A stretch of DNA of 55,654 nt from contig CAZSAT010000040.1 in NCBI GenBank assembly GCA_964604675.1, positions 1 to 55,654 on the forward strand, in the 5' to 3' direction. Shown piece after piece: positions 8,260 through 16,964 of the stretch. The notes under the pieces were generated by a model. The model was not told where the DNA came from, searched no databases, and saw nothing but the letters and a program-made list of their open reading frames with translations. The first letter of the stretch is position 1; the number at the start of each line of letters is the position of its first letter. The stretch comes from CAZSAT01 sp964604675. GTDB lineage: Bacteria; Myxococcota_A; UBA796; CAJQPC01. A program made the translations under genes and the position numbers.

Positions 8260-8660
8260 GCATCAAGCTTCTCGGTGTGGCGGCGGGCGTGCTCGCCATC
8301 ACCAACCTCACGGCCTGCTACAAGGTCACCTACAGCACCAACAACCCGTCGGCCCCCGGCCCCGCGTCCGAAGACCTGTACCACAACGTGATCTTCGGCC
8401 TGGTCGAGCTCTCCGATCCGGTTCCCCTGAACCAGATCTGCCCGAACGGCTTCGCCAAGGTGCACAACGAGATGGACATCGTCTCGGCGGCCATCACGCT
8501 GGGCTTGAACGTCATCGGCGGCCTGAGCTGGCTCTACCAGCCGCGCATGGTCCAGGTGTGGTGCGCCGGCGGCACCGGCTACAACGTCTACACCGACGAC
8601 GAGGGCCTGGCGGTGGCCACCGAGTGGCTGGGCGTCGACCCGGAGCTCATGGACTTGTAG
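8256..8660 (+). CDS. Bor-like lipoprotein (second of a tandem pair)
   Basis: 134 residues, GTG at 8256 with AAGGAGGT upstream, overlapping the first Bor-like gene (GTGA). It has a signal peptide ending ITNLTAC (lipobox) and a mature part with NVIFGLVELSDPVPLNQICP and LSWLYQPRMVQVWCAGG, which align with the first copy's ICP and IYQP...C elements. It carries a ~25-residue acidic C-terminal extension that the first copy lacks. The 3' end overlaps by 14 bp with the convergent TPR gene. Probably an outer-membrane lipoprotein; function unknown. Confidence 0.78.
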   Translation: MSIKLLGVAAGVLAITNLTACYKVTYSTNNPSAPGPASEDLYHNVIFGLVELSDPVPLNQICPNGFAKVHNEMDIVSAAITLGLNVIGGLSWLYQPRMVQVWCAGGTGYNVYTDDEGLAVATEWLGVDPELMDL

Positions 8661-9441
8661 AGCCCCCAGCGGTCTCCGCGTCCACGCCGTCTTCGTGGGC
8701 GGTCAGCACGAGCCCCTGGTCCCGCACCAGGGGCTCGATGCGTTCTTCCCAGGCCACCCGGTTGGCGCGGCGCGCTCCGTTGGCCGCGCTTGCGATGCCG
8801 CCGCCGTAGAAGCCGAGCTCCAGGAAGGTCACCGCTCCGGCGCCGAACCAGAGCTCCCGCCGGTAGAGCTCCGCGGCCGCCGCGATCAACAGCCCGTTGA
8901 CCAGCACCGCCGAGGCCGCCTCGCCCCAGCGCCCCACGTAGGCCTGTCCGGCTCCTGGGAGCACCGCCGACAAGGTCCCCGCGAGCACCGGGCGCTTGTG
9001 CGGCACCTGCCAGCGCGCCACCTGCTCGGAGAGCGCCTGGCCCCGGTCCGCCCAGTCCCCGGTGGTGCCGGCGAAGGCTTGCGAGGCCGACGCGGGGTCC
9101 CCGAGCTGCAGGTGGGCGAGCCCGGCTAGGTAGCTCGCCTCGGGACGTGCGGAGGCGCCAGCGACCGCAGCAGCGCGCACCTCCTGCCCCGCCTGGTACC
9201 AGCTCCAGGCCTCGGCCAGCCGCGCGGAGTCGCCGGACATCGCGCCGAAGTGACGGCCGGCCGCCTCCCAGTCCCCGGCGTCCCAGAGCACCTGGCCGGC
9301 CTGGAAGTGCAACTCCTCGGCGTGCTCCTCGCACGCCGCGGCCTCGCGCAAGAGCTCCACGTAGGCCTCGCGGTAGAGCCCGCGCGCCACGAGATCGTCG
9401 ACGAACGACCCGGCCTGCGCCACCGCGAGCCACACGATCAT
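8647..9441 (-). CDS. TPR-like membrane protein downstream of yidD
   Basis: 264 residues from ATG 9441. There is a short signal peptide (MIVWLAVAQAG), then three or four helical TPR-like repeats in residues 15-145 (for example YLAGLAHLQLGDPASASQAF), then a C-terminal region with hydrophobic helices (VLAGTLSAVLPGAGQAYVGR and AVLVNGLLIAAAAELY). The SAVLPGAGQ-Y-GR type motif is common in proteins encoded beside yidD in delta-proteobacteria-like genomes. The start overlaps the yidD stop, so the two are coupled. It is likely anchored in the inner membrane with a periplasmic TPR domain. Precise function unknown. Confidence 0.75.
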   Translation of the reverse strand: MIVWLAVAQAGSFVDDLVARGLYREAYVELLREAAACEEHAEELHFQAGQVLWDAGDWEAAGRHFGAMSGDSARLAEAWSWYQAGQEVRAAAVAGASARPEASYLAGLAHLQLGDPASASQAFAGTTGDWADRGQALSEQVARWQVPHKRPVLAGTLSAVLPGAGQAYVGRWGEAASAVLVNGLLIAAAAELYRRELWFGAGAVTFLELGFYGGGIASAANGARRANRVAWEERIEPLVRDQGLVLTAHEDGVDAETAGGSTSP

Positions 9442-9767
9442 CGCGGCCCCCAGAAGTCCTCGGGCGGGTCGACCACGTAGAGCCGATCCCCGGCCTGGCA
9501 CACGGGCAGGTGAGGGTCCTTGTGGTGGGCGAAGAGCCGCGCGCTGGCCGCGAAGAAGCCCTTCACGGGGCCATGGGCCCTCACCGCCCCCATCGCGTAG
9601 CGGGAGCAGCTCGGGTACATGCCGCAGCCGGCGCCGTCCGCTGGCGACACCACCACCTGGTAGGCGCGCAGCCACACCCAGACGGCGTTCTCCACCAGGC
9701 CGACGCGCTCCACCGCGGTGGCGTGCGTGCTCGGGGCGCTGCACGGCGGGATGCCCGCCAGAGCCAC
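9438..9767 (-). CDS. yidD: Membrane protein insertion efficiency factor YidD
   Basis: 109 residues from GTG 9767. The core matches YidD: AYQVVVSPADGAGCGMYPSC, then SRYAMGAVRAHGPVKGFFA, with the family's Cys-containing CRxxPxCSxYA-like motif. YidD acts at the inner membrane with YidC/Sec. The N terminus is longer than usual and hydrophobic; extending upstream to the stop of the previous gene (9785) would add LIALLLG, which looks like a signal peptide but needs a CTG start, so the true start is uncertain. It is coupled to the downstream TPR gene and follows a small lipoprotein gene. Confidence 0.85.
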   Translation of the reverse strand: MALAGIPPCSAPSTHATAVERVGLVENAVWVWLRAYQVVVSPADGAGCGMYPSCSRYAMGAVRAHGPVKGFFAASARLFAHHKDPHLPVCQAGDRLYVVDPPEDFWGPR

Positions 9768-9784
9768 CCCGAGGAGCAGGGCGA

Positions 9785-10123
9785 TCAGTTCGCCGCTTGG
9801 CAGCGGATCTCGCCGGAGGAGTCGCCGCAGCTGTAGGTCTTGCCGGTGTCCAGGTCGAACATGGCCTCGGTGCCGCCCGGCATGAAGTAGGCGCTGCAGG
9901 TGCCGCTCGTTCCGGTGGCCACGGCCTTCTTGCCGTCGAACTTGAAGTCCTGGGTCTCGCCCTTGTTGCAGCTCACACGCAAGAGATCCTTCGAGAGCTC
10001 ACCGCGCAGCTTGACCACGATGGACGTGGCCTCGTCGTAGGTGGGCGCCGCCTCGGTGGGGGGCGACGACTTCGGGCAGCCTACGACGAAGAGCAGCGAG
10101 GACAGGGCGATGAGCTTCCGCAT
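9785..10123 (-). CDS. Small lipoprotein of unknown function
   Basis: 112 residues. The signal MRKLIALSSLLFVVGC has a clear lipobox. The mature protein has a T/P-rich linker, then a small domain with four Cys residues (VSCNK, GTCSAYF, YSCGD, IRCQAAN) that could form two disulfides, and motifs KFDGKKAV and MFDLDTGKTYSC. I do not recognise the family. It lies 34 bp after ppc and just ahead of yidD on the same strand, so it is probably transcribed with them. Expected location: periplasmic face of a membrane. Confidence 0.75.
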   Translation of the reverse strand: MRKLIALSSLLFVVGCPKSSPPTEAAPTYDEATSIVVKLRGELSKDLLRVSCNKGETQDFKFDGKKAVATGTSGTCSAYFMPGGTEAMFDLDTGKTYSCGDSSGEIRCQAAN

Positions 10124-10157
10124 GGTGAGGTCTCCTGGTGATCTCGAAGGCGAGAGC

Positions 10158-12779
10158 CTACCCCGTGTTGCGCATGCCGGCCGCGATGCCGTTCACGGTG
10201 ACCAGCAGGGCGTCGGCCAGGGCCGGATCGGCGCCCGCACGGACCCGGCGCAGCAGCTCCACCTGCAGCAGGTTCAGCGGGTCCACGTAAGGGTTCCGCA
10301 CCGCGATGGATCGCCGGATGACGGGCAGCCCATCGAGGTGCTCGTCCTGCTCGAGCACCGCGAGCACCGCGGCACGCGTGGTGTCGAGCCGTGCCAGCAG
10401 CTCCTCGCCCATGGGGCGCAGCTCGGGCACCACCAGCGCCTCGTCGTAGCGGGCGAAGATCTGCGGCTCGGTCTTGGCCAGCACCATGTCGATGAGGTCC
10501 AAGGTGCTCTTGAAGAAGGGCCAGCTCCGGGTCATGGCGCGCAGCTCCTCGAGCTGCCCGGCGTCGATGGCCTGCTGCAGGGCCTCGCCCACCCCGAGCC
10601 AGCTCGGGAGGAGCAGGCGGCACTGCATCCAGGCGAACACCCAGGGGATGGCGCGCAGGCTCTCCACGCCGCCGCCGGCCTTGCGACGGGCGGGCCGGCT
10701 GCCGATGTTGAGCGTGCCGAGCTCCGGCTCCGGGGTCACGGTGCGGAAGTAGGGCACGAAGTCCGGATGGTGGCGCACGATGGCGCGGTACGCCGCCGCC
10801 GCTGAGGTGGAGAGCCCCTCCATCGTCTCGCGCCAGGCCGGATCGGGCTGGCACGGCGGGAGGGCGGAGGCCTCCAGCACGGCCGAGGTGTAGAGCTCCA
10901 GGGTGCGCTCGGCGATGCCGGGGAAGCCGAACTTGGCCTGGATGACCTCCCCCTGCTCCGTCACGCGCAGGGTGCCATCGATGGAGCCCGGAGGCTGCGA
11001 GAGGATCGCCTTGTGGGTGGGACCGCCACCGCGGCCCACGGTGCCGCCGCGACCGTGGAAGAGCGTGAGCCCGACGCCCTGCTCGGCCGCCACCGCGACC
11101 AGCTGTTCCTGGGCCTGGTAGAGCGCCCAGGCCGCGGCCAGACGACCCGCGTCCTTCGCCGAGTCGGAGTAGCCGATCATCACCTCCTGCCGGCCGCCCA
11201 CGCGCTCGCGGTAGAGCGGCAGGGCGAGCAGGGTGCGCAGCGCGTCGCCGGCGCCGTCGAGGTCGGCCTGGGTCTCGAAGAGCGGCACGACCCGCAGCGG
11301 GTGCCGAACGCCCAGCTCCTTCTGCAAGAGCCACACCGCCAGCACGTCCGACGGCGTCGACGCCATCGAGATCACGTAGGCGCCCATCGAGCCCGCGGGC
11401 TCCTCCGCGATGGCCCGCAGGGTGTCGAGCACCTCGTCCACCGAGGCCGAGAAGACCGCGCCCCGGGGGAGCAGCGGCCGCGGATTCTCCAGCTCCCGCA
11501 CCAGGAAGGCCTGCCGCTCCTCCTCGGACCAGGCCGCGTAGCTGCCGAGCCCCAGGGTCGTGGTGATGGCGTCGAGGGCCTCGGTGTGCCGGTCGGCTTC
11601 CTGGCGCAGATCGAGCCGCACGAGCTGAAGCCCGAACACGTGGCAGCGGCGCAGCAGGTCGAGCAGCCGCCCGTCCGCCACCACCCCGGCGCCCACTGCG
11701 TGCAGGCTGTCGTAGCAGGCCTGCAGGGGGGCGAGGATCTGGTCGATCTCCAGGATCGAGGCGGTCGCCGGCGCCCCGTCGAGCTGCGCCTCGATGGCGC
11801 GGTTCTGCAGCAGGAGCTCCCGCCGCAGCGCCTTCAGCACGGCCCGGTAGGGCTCCGCGGCCTCCCCGGCCATGGCCCGCAGCTCGGGCGTGGCCTCCCC
11901 CAGCGAGAGCTCGTCGACCAGCGCGCGCACCTCCCGCAGGTAGAGGTCGTTGGCCATCCACCGGCTGCGCAGCAGCACCTCGCGGGTGACCGCCGCGGTC
12001 ACGCGGGGGTTCCCGTCGCGGTCGCCTCCCATCCAGGAGCCGAAGCGGATCGGCGTGGCGGTCAGGGGCAGGCCACGGCCGGTGCGCTGGCGGAGCTGCC
12101 CGTCGAGCACGCGCAGGTAGGTCGGCACGGCATCCCAGACGGTGGCTTCGATGACCGCCAGGCCCCCGCGGGCCTCGTCGACCGGCGTGGGTCGGTGGCG
12201 ACGGATCTCGTCGGTGCACCAGCTGGTGGTGATCTCGCGCTTCAGGTTGGCGACCAGCAGGTCGCGGTCCCAGGGGTCGAGGTCCGTGCGGTCGCGCCGG
12301 TCCAAGAGCTCCGCGATGCGCTCGTGCTTGCGCAGGATGGTGCGGCGGGCCACCTGGGTCGGATGGGCGGTGAAGACCAGCTCGATGTCGAGCCGCGCCA
12401 CCGCCTCGTGCAGGTCCACCCCCTCGGCCTCGAGGCGGTCCAGCACGTCGGGCACCGAGCCGCGCTGGGGTGCCGCGTCCTTCTTCCGCCAGGCGCGTCG
12501 GCGGCGGATGCGGTGGTGCTGCTCGGCGATGTTGGCGAGCGCGAGGAAGTGCGCGAAGGCCCGCGCCACCTGCTGCGCTTCGTGCACGTCGAGGTCGGCG
12601 AGCAGGCCACGGAGCGCGGTGGCCGCGCTGCCGCTGCCCGTGCGCGCGGCCTTGGAGAGCCGGCGCACCGCCTCCACGGTCTCGAAGAGGCGCTCGCCTC
12701 CTTGTTCATGGAGGGTCTCGCCGAGCAGCTGGCCCAGCAGGCGGACGTCGTCGCGCAGTGGCGCGTGGGGATCGGACAT
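10158..12779 (-). CDS. ppc: Phosphoenolpyruvate carboxylase
   Basis: 873 residues, the usual length for the bacterial enzyme, which makes oxaloacetate from PEP and bicarbonate. Key motifs are intact: VFTAHPTQVARRTIL with the catalytic His ~139, the GYSDSAKDAGRLAA segment, FHGRGGTVGRGGGPTHKAI (PEP-binding loop and flexible arginines), and a C terminus ending MRNTG, which matches the conserved allosteric/catalytic tail. Divergent from the glutaredoxin gene with 30 bp between starts, so their promoters must overlap. Followed by the small lipoprotein, yidD and TPR genes on the same strand. Confidence 0.97.
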   Translation of the reverse strand: MSDPHAPLRDDVRLLGQLLGETLHEQGGERLFETVEAVRRLSKAARTGSGSAATALRGLLADLDVHEAQQVARAFAHFLALANIAEQHHRIRRRRAWRKKDAAPQRGSVPDVLDRLEAEGVDLHEAVARLDIELVFTAHPTQVARRTILRKHERIAELLDRRDRTDLDPWDRDLLVANLKREITTSWCTDEIRRHRPTPVDEARGGLAVIEATVWDAVPTYLRVLDGQLRQRTGRGLPLTATPIRFGSWMGGDRDGNPRVTAAVTREVLLRSRWMANDLYLREVRALVDELSLGEATPELRAMAGEAAEPYRAVLKALRRELLLQNRAIEAQLDGAPATASILEIDQILAPLQACYDSLHAVGAGVVADGRLLDLLRRCHVFGLQLVRLDLRQEADRHTEALDAITTTLGLGSYAAWSEEERQAFLVRELENPRPLLPRGAVFSASVDEVLDTLRAIAEEPAGSMGAYVISMASTPSDVLAVWLLQKELGVRHPLRVVPLFETQADLDGAGDALRTLLALPLYRERVGGRQEVMIGYSDSAKDAGRLAAAWALYQAQEQLVAVAAEQGVGLTLFHGRGGTVGRGGGPTHKAILSQPPGSIDGTLRVTEQGEVIQAKFGFPGIAERTLELYTSAVLEASALPPCQPDPAWRETMEGLSTSAAAAYRAIVRHHPDFVPYFRTVTPEPELGTLNIGSRPARRKAGGGVESLRAIPWVFAWMQCRLLLPSWLGVGEALQQAIDAGQLEELRAMTRSWPFFKSTLDLIDMVLAKTEPQIFARYDEALVVPELRPMGEELLARLDTTRAAVLAVLEQDEHLDGLPVIRRSIAVRNPYVDPLNLLQVELLRRVRAGADPALADALLVTVNGIAAGMRNTG

Positions 12780-12809
12780 GGAGCACGCTTATCGGGGTAC
12801 CTTGGGCAC

Positions 12810-13178
12810 ATGCTCCGTTCTTTGCTGCGACGCCTGCGAAAGGACCCGCCCGCCAAGGGCGCGGCCGCCCCGCCCCCCCGCCGGGTCACCCGACCGGCTC
12901 GCCCGCTGCCGAGCGGCGTGCCGGCCCCCGATCAGGACCGGGACCTGCTGCTGTACGGCTACAGCTCGTGTCCATACTGCCGGAAGGTCTACCGTCGGCT
13001 CGACGCGCTGGGCCTGGACGTGCCGCGCGCCAACACCCGGAAGGACCGGGAGGCCGCCAACGCCCTCCGGTCGCTCACCGGGAAGAACCAGGTCCCCTGC
13101 CTGGTGATCGACGGCCAGCCCCTGCTGGAGTCCGACGACATCAACGCCTGGCTCGAGGCCTACGCCGCGCGTGGCTGA
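12810..13178 (+). CDS. Glutaredoxin-like protein
   Basis: 122 residues. After a ~45-residue Arg/Lys/Pro-rich N-terminal extension there is a standard glutaredoxin fold: LLLYGYSSCPYCRKVYRRL with the CPYC active site (~57-60), the cis-Pro segment NQVPCLVIDGQPLLES and a final helix. Expected to reduce disulfides or glutathione adducts in the cytosol. The basic extension is unusual; it contains no convincing membrane segment. Divergent from ppc. It has ordinary Cys codons, in contrast to the UxxC protein at 3196. Confidence 0.9.
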   Translation: MLRSLLRRLRKDPPAKGAAAPPPRRVTRPARPLPSGVPAPDQDRDLLLYGYSSCPYCRKVYRRLDALGLDVPRANTRKDREAANALRSLTGKNQVPCLVIDGQPLLESDDINAWLEAYAARG

Positions 13179-13193
13179 GCGCTCGGTGGTTCC

Positions 13194-14081
13194 TTGGAAC
13201 GGGCGACGCGCGTGATCCTGCTCTTCGCCTGCGCGACCGAGCCCGCGACCGACACCGCGGCCGACACGGGCCCACGCCTCTGCAACGGCTCCGAGCTGCT
13301 CTGCGACCGTTCCGTGCAGGAGGTCGCCTTCCTGCGCACGCACAACAGCCACGCCAGCGAAGAGCGCGGCTACACGGCGTTCAACTGGAACCACCACTTC
13401 GCGATCCCGACCCAGCTGGCCGAGGGCGTGCGGGCGCTCAACGTCGACGTCTACGACTTCGAGGGGCAGCTCCAGGCCTGCCACGGCCCCTGCGAGCTCG
13501 CCGCCCAGCCCTTCGTCGACGTGCTCGACGAGATCGAGGGCCACCTCGCCGGGGACCCCGGGGCGGTCCTGTTGATCGACTTCCAGGACGAAGCGGCCGA
13601 GGGGGCCATCGAGGCGGCGATCGACGCCCACGCGATCGGGCAGCGCGTGCACGTGCAGGACCCCGCGCTCCCCTGGCCCACCCTCGCCGAGCTGCTCGAC
13701 GCCGGCACCGGGCTCGTCACCCTCGACGGGAACGTCTACGGCACGGGTTGGTCCTACGAAGAGCCCGAGGATCTGGACTGTGTGGTGCAGGGCGAGGCCT
13801 TCGAGACCGGTCTGTACGAGGTCACCCACGTGCTGACCAACCCCCTCGCGAGCCCGGCCAACGCCGAGGCGATCAACCACGATCCGGTGCTCTCCGACCA
13901 CATCGACCGCTGCGTCGCCGAGGTCGGCTTCGTGAACCAGGTGAGCATCGACTTCTACAGCATCGGCGACGGCCTGGCGCTGATCGACCGGCTCAACGGG
14001 ATCGAGCGCTACAGCAGGTCGATCCGCGCCCCGAAGAGCGGCACGAACGGCGGCCCGGCCACGAACGCCGACTCGCTGTAG
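13194..14081 (+). CDS. PI-PLC X-domain-like lipoprotein
   Basis: 295 residues from TTG 13194, giving a short lipoprotein signal MERATRVILLFAC; GTG 13212 is the alternative. The mature part has FLRTHNSHAS, the conserved His region of the phosphatidylinositol-specific phospholipase C X-domain TIM barrel, then LNVDVYDFEGQLQACHG and DPGAVLLIDFQDE, which fit the D-x-Y and E/D positions of that fold. It is likely a secreted phosphodiesterase; substrate unknown. The last ~24 codons overlap the 3' end of the convergent TonB-receptor gene, so the C-terminal tail may be a late extension. Confidence 0.78.
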   Translation: MERATRVILLFACATEPATDTAADTGPRLCNGSELLCDRSVQEVAFLRTHNSHASEERGYTAFNWNHHFAIPTQLAEGVRALNVDVYDFEGQLQACHGPCELAAQPFVDVLDEIEGHLAGDPGAVLLIDFQDEAAEGAIEAAIDAHAIGQRVHVQDPALPWPTLAELLDAGTGLVTLDGNVYGTGWSYEEPEDLDCVVQGEAFETGLYEVTHVLTNPLASPANAEAINHDPVLSDHIDRCVAEVGFVNQVSIDFYSIGDGLALIDRLNGIERYSRSIRAPKSGTNGGPATNADSL

Positions 14082-15961
14082 TCGTAGCTGTACGCCGGGT
14101 AGAGCACGTTGCCGGCGGCCGGCACGTACCAGGCCTCCAGGTAGGTCACGATCCGCGCCCGCCGCAGGTCGAAGCCCCGCTCCAGGTGCAGGTCGAGCTT
14201 GCTGTAGTTCGGCAGCCGCTCGCTGTTCACGTCGCCGAGCACGGGCAGCCAGCTGTCGCTGTCGCCGTCGTAGGTGGCGCCGTCCACCGGCGTGAACGGC
14301 AGGCCGGCCGCGTACCGGTACCGAACCCCCGCGTTCCACTGCGGGCGGAAGTCCCAGCTGGCCACCGTCGAGAGCACGAAGGGCTGGTCGTAGGCGAAGG
14401 GCGCGCCGCCGCGCTCGGCCTTGCCCAACGTCAGGCTCACCCAGGCGAAGAACAGGTCCCGCATCCGGTAGCGGGTGGAGAGCTCCACCCCGACCGCCTG
14501 CCCGTCGACCGCCACCGGCGCCTCGCCGGGAGCGCGCAGGATGGCACCGTCGAAGCGCTTCACGTAGCCCTCGGCCGCCAGCTCCAGGCGCCCGAGCAGC
14601 AGCACGTCCACGCCGGCAGCGACCTGATCCGACACGGTCGGCTCGAAGTAGGGCACCTCCACGAGGCCGGCGTCGTTCAGGTTCTGGGCCCCGAGCTCCG
14701 CGTCGTAGAGGTCTTCGAGCAGCGGGGCCTGCGTGTAGCGGCCCGCGGCCACCCGCGCCTTCAGGTCGGGGAGCGGCTCCAGCTCGGCCTGGACGCGGGG
14801 ATCGAGCGCCACATCCTGGGTGGCCTGGTCGACCTGCAGCCGAGCGCCGGGCTGCACGCTCAGCCGGCCGAAGGCCAGCCGCGGCTCGGCCCAGGCGCCT
14901 GCCTGCAGGCGCGTGGCGTCGAACTGCGTGGTGAGCCCTCGCGCCAACAAGGGCGCCTCGCGCTCCAGCTCCGACCAGGCACGGTCGGTGTCCACCTCCG
15001 CCGAGAGCCAGGTGACCTTCGACTCGACCCCGGCCGAGAGCGTGTGCCGACCCGCCCACAAGAGCTCCTCGCGCACCACCGCGTAGCGCTCGCGCCGGTC
15101 CTGCGAGGCCTCCGGCAACGTGCCCAGCCAGCGGTCACCGACCAGGCCGTAGCTGCCCTGGAGCCGTGCAGCGTCGAGCTGCGTGTCGGCCCGCACGGTG
15201 ACCGCGTGGAAGCCGCGGTCGAACACGAACTCGGGGTTGTCCTCCTGCTCGATCGGGTCGAGCAGCGCCGCGTCGCCGGCGTAGCGCCCGTAGCGGTCGC
15301 CGCCGCCGAACGCGGTGAGCGCCACCCGGGTGGCGCCGAGCTGGTGCTCGTACCGACCGAGGTAGTCCCAGAACACCGGCCACAGCGTGTACTGATCGTT
15401 GCCGGACTCCCCCAGGTCGAGGTAGCTGCGGCGGCCCGAGGCGGACACGGCGCCGTCGTCGCTCACGGGCGCCTGGAGGTACCCGCCCAGCATCACGAAG
15501 TTGCCGTTCACCCCGCCCCGCACGCGCTCCGCGTCGGGCGCACGGCTGGTGACGTCGATGACCGCTCCCACCGTGTCGCCGAAGCCCGCGCCGAAGGTCG
15601 AGGGGTACACCGCCAGCTCGTCCAGGAGCCGGGTGTGGAGCACCGAGGAGTACTGCTGGAAGTGGTAGAGGTACGGGATCTCGACGCCGTCGAGGAACAC
15701 GCGGGTCTCGGTGGGATCGGCTCCGCGGATCGCGAGGTCCCCGGCCACCGGGCTGTACTCGGGGGTCGACGCCACCCCGGGCAGCGCCTGGATCAAGCGG
15801 AAGGGATCGTCGTGGGTGCCCGGCACCTTCTCCACCCGCTCGCGGTCCAGGATCTGGCGCGACGCGTGGGGCGACGCGACCCGCGCCTCCACCACGATCT
15901 CGGCCCCCTCCTCCACCTCGGGAGCCAGCTCTTGCGACCAGGCGAGGCCCACGAGGATCAC
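14009..15961 (-). CDS. TonB-dependent outer-membrane receptor
   Basis: 650 residues from GTG 15961, whose GTGA overlaps the stop of the upstream lipoprotein gene. A signal peptide (VILVGLAWSQE) is followed by a plug domain with PFRLIQALPGVASTPEYSP, VAGDLAIRGADPTETRVFLDG and VEIPYLYHF, then a ~500-residue beta-barrel. It imports an unidentified ligand or siderophore-like compound with TonB energy. The C terminus (GARIDLL) does not end in the usual aromatic residue. The plug is of the GLDGVEIPY type seen in myxobacterial receptors. Paired with a lipoprotein that may capture substrate at the surface. Confidence 0.9.
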   Translation of the reverse strand: MILVGLAWSQELAPEVEEGAEIVVEARVASPHASRQILDRERVEKVPGTHDDPFRLIQALPGVASTPEYSPVAGDLAIRGADPTETRVFLDGVEIPYLYHFQQYSSVLHTRLLDELAVYPSTFGAGFGDTVGAVIDVTSRAPDAERVRGGVNGNFVMLGGYLQAPVSDDGAVSASGRRSYLDLGESGNDQYTLWPVFWDYLGRYEHQLGATRVALTAFGGGDRYGRYAGDAALLDPIEQEDNPEFVFDRGFHAVTVRADTQLDAARLQGSYGLVGDRWLGTLPEASQDRRERYAVVREELLWAGRHTLSAGVESKVTWLSAEVDTDRAWSELEREAPLLARGLTTQFDATRLQAGAWAEPRLAFGRLSVQPGARLQVDQATQDVALDPRVQAELEPLPDLKARVAAGRYTQAPLLEDLYDAELGAQNLNDAGLVEVPYFEPTVSDQVAAGVDVLLLGRLELAAEGYVKRFDGAILRAPGEAPVAVDGQAVGVELSTRYRMRDLFFAWVSLTLGKAERGGAPFAYDQPFVLSTVASWDFRPQWNAGVRYRYAAGLPFTPVDGATYDGDSDSWLPVLGDVNSERLPNYSKLDLHLERGFDLRRARIVTYLEAWYVPAAGNVLYPAYSYDYSESAFVAGPPFVPLFGARIDLL

Positions 15962-16875
15962 CACGCCTCCACCACCACGCGGACGCCCACCACCTCGTCG
16001 CGGAGGCAGCGCCCCTCGGTCACCCAGAAGAGCTCGAAGGGCACGCCGCCCTCGGCGCAGTCCAGCGGCTCCTGGGTGTCGAGGTCGTTCACCCGCTCCG
16101 TGTCGTCGAGCACCACCCCGTGGGTGTCGTCGGCCGTGAGCGTTCCGGCCACCAGCCCGGGCGCGACCTCCCCGGGGAGCAAGCGACCCCGGTGACGCCA
16201 CACCGGCGGCTCCACACCGTTGGCGGTGTCGACCCAGATCCAGGTGTTGCCGCCCGACCCGTCCAGGGCGAGCGCGAGGTGGTGCCCGAAGCCGGCGGCC
16301 AGCGCCGTGCGCTCCTCGACCTCGCCGTCGTCGAAGACCACGTCCTCGTGCAAGAGATCCGCGGTGACCTCGTCGAGCGCGAGGGGGGTGCCCTGGGCGC
16401 TCATCCAGCGGGTCTCGACCTCGCGGCCGACCGTGAGGCCAACGCGGGTGGCCTCCTCGAGCGCCACCACGCTCGCCACCACATCGCCCTCGACGGTCCG
16501 CCGGTGGGCCAGGTCGAGGGCTTCCCCCGTCAGGTCGATCGACTGCCGCGAGAGCTCGGTGATCGTGGGCGCGACCGCGATGCTCACCTCGCCGATAAAG
16601 GTGTCACCGCTCGGCGCGACCGCCTCCACCTCCAGCACCTCGCCGTCGGGCACCCACACCCCGTGCCCCTGCCCGATCGGCTCGCCGTCCACCCACCAGG
16701 TGAGCTCGGTGGGCTCGTCGTGCCACGGACCGAGGCCGCTCCACACCGCGGCGCGTGCCTGCCCCTGGACCACGGAGAGCCCGCCGAGGCGCCACGGACC
16801 GAGCTCTCCGCGGGCAACGCTAAACTCCGCGTCGCACGCGCCGAAGAGGGAGAGAGCCAGCCCGAACAAGATCAC
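15958..16875 (-). CDS. Lipoprotein of unknown function in TonB-receptor operon
   Basis: 305 residues with a lipoprotein signal (MILFGLALSLFGAC). The N-terminal half looks like beta-sandwich material (ELTWWVDGEPIGQGHGVWVP; VEAVAPSGDTFIGEVSIAVA). The remainder is also strand-rich and contains two well separated Cys residues near the end (LDCAEGG, GRCLRDE). Not a family I recognise. It precedes and is translationally coupled to the TonB-dependent receptor, so a role as its surface-exposed partner is inferred. 23 bp upstream on the other strand lies a FliA-type promoter for the gene at 16965. Confidence 0.75.
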   Translation of the reverse strand: MILFGLALSLFGACDAEFSVARGELGPWRLGGLSVVQGQARAAVWSGLGPWHDEPTELTWWVDGEPIGQGHGVWVPDGEVLEVEAVAPSGDTFIGEVSIAVAPTITELSRQSIDLTGEALDLAHRRTVEGDVVASVVALEEATRVGLTVGREVETRWMSAQGTPLALDEVTADLLHEDVVFDDGEVEERTALAAGFGHHLALALDGSGGNTWIWVDTANGVEPPVWRHRGRLLPGEVAPGLVAGTLTADDTHGVVLDDTERVNDLDTQEPLDCAEGGVPFELFWVTEGRCLRDEVVGVRVVVEAW

Positions 16876-16898
16876 GGGCGGAACCTAACGATCTGGCC

Positions 16899-16925
16899 TC
16901 AAGCCTGAGCGCGTTGTGCCGATCC
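16899..16925 (+). promoter_or_regulatory. Sigma-28-like promoter for the gene at 16965
   Basis: TCAAGCCT, 11 nt, GCCGATCC. The -10 shares six of eight bases with the FliA consensus GCCGATAA and the spacing is canonical. The same TCAAG-N14-CCGA pattern precedes flagellar operons in this window. The predicted start is about 32 nt before the ATG at 16965. Confidence 0.6.
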
Positions 16926-16964
16926 ACGGATCAGGCTTGTTCTCCGAGGGGTCGGAGGGACCGC

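Noticed and set aside
7897..8660. Prophage remnant suggested by the Bor-like genes
   Set aside because: No integrase, capsid, lysis or regulatory phage gene is visible within 5 kb on either side.
12470..16195. Very long plus-strand open frame of 1241 codons
   Set aside because: It runs antisense to ppc and the TonB receptor, in the GC-rich shadow frame, and its translation is Arg/Ala/Pro/Gly-rich without domains.
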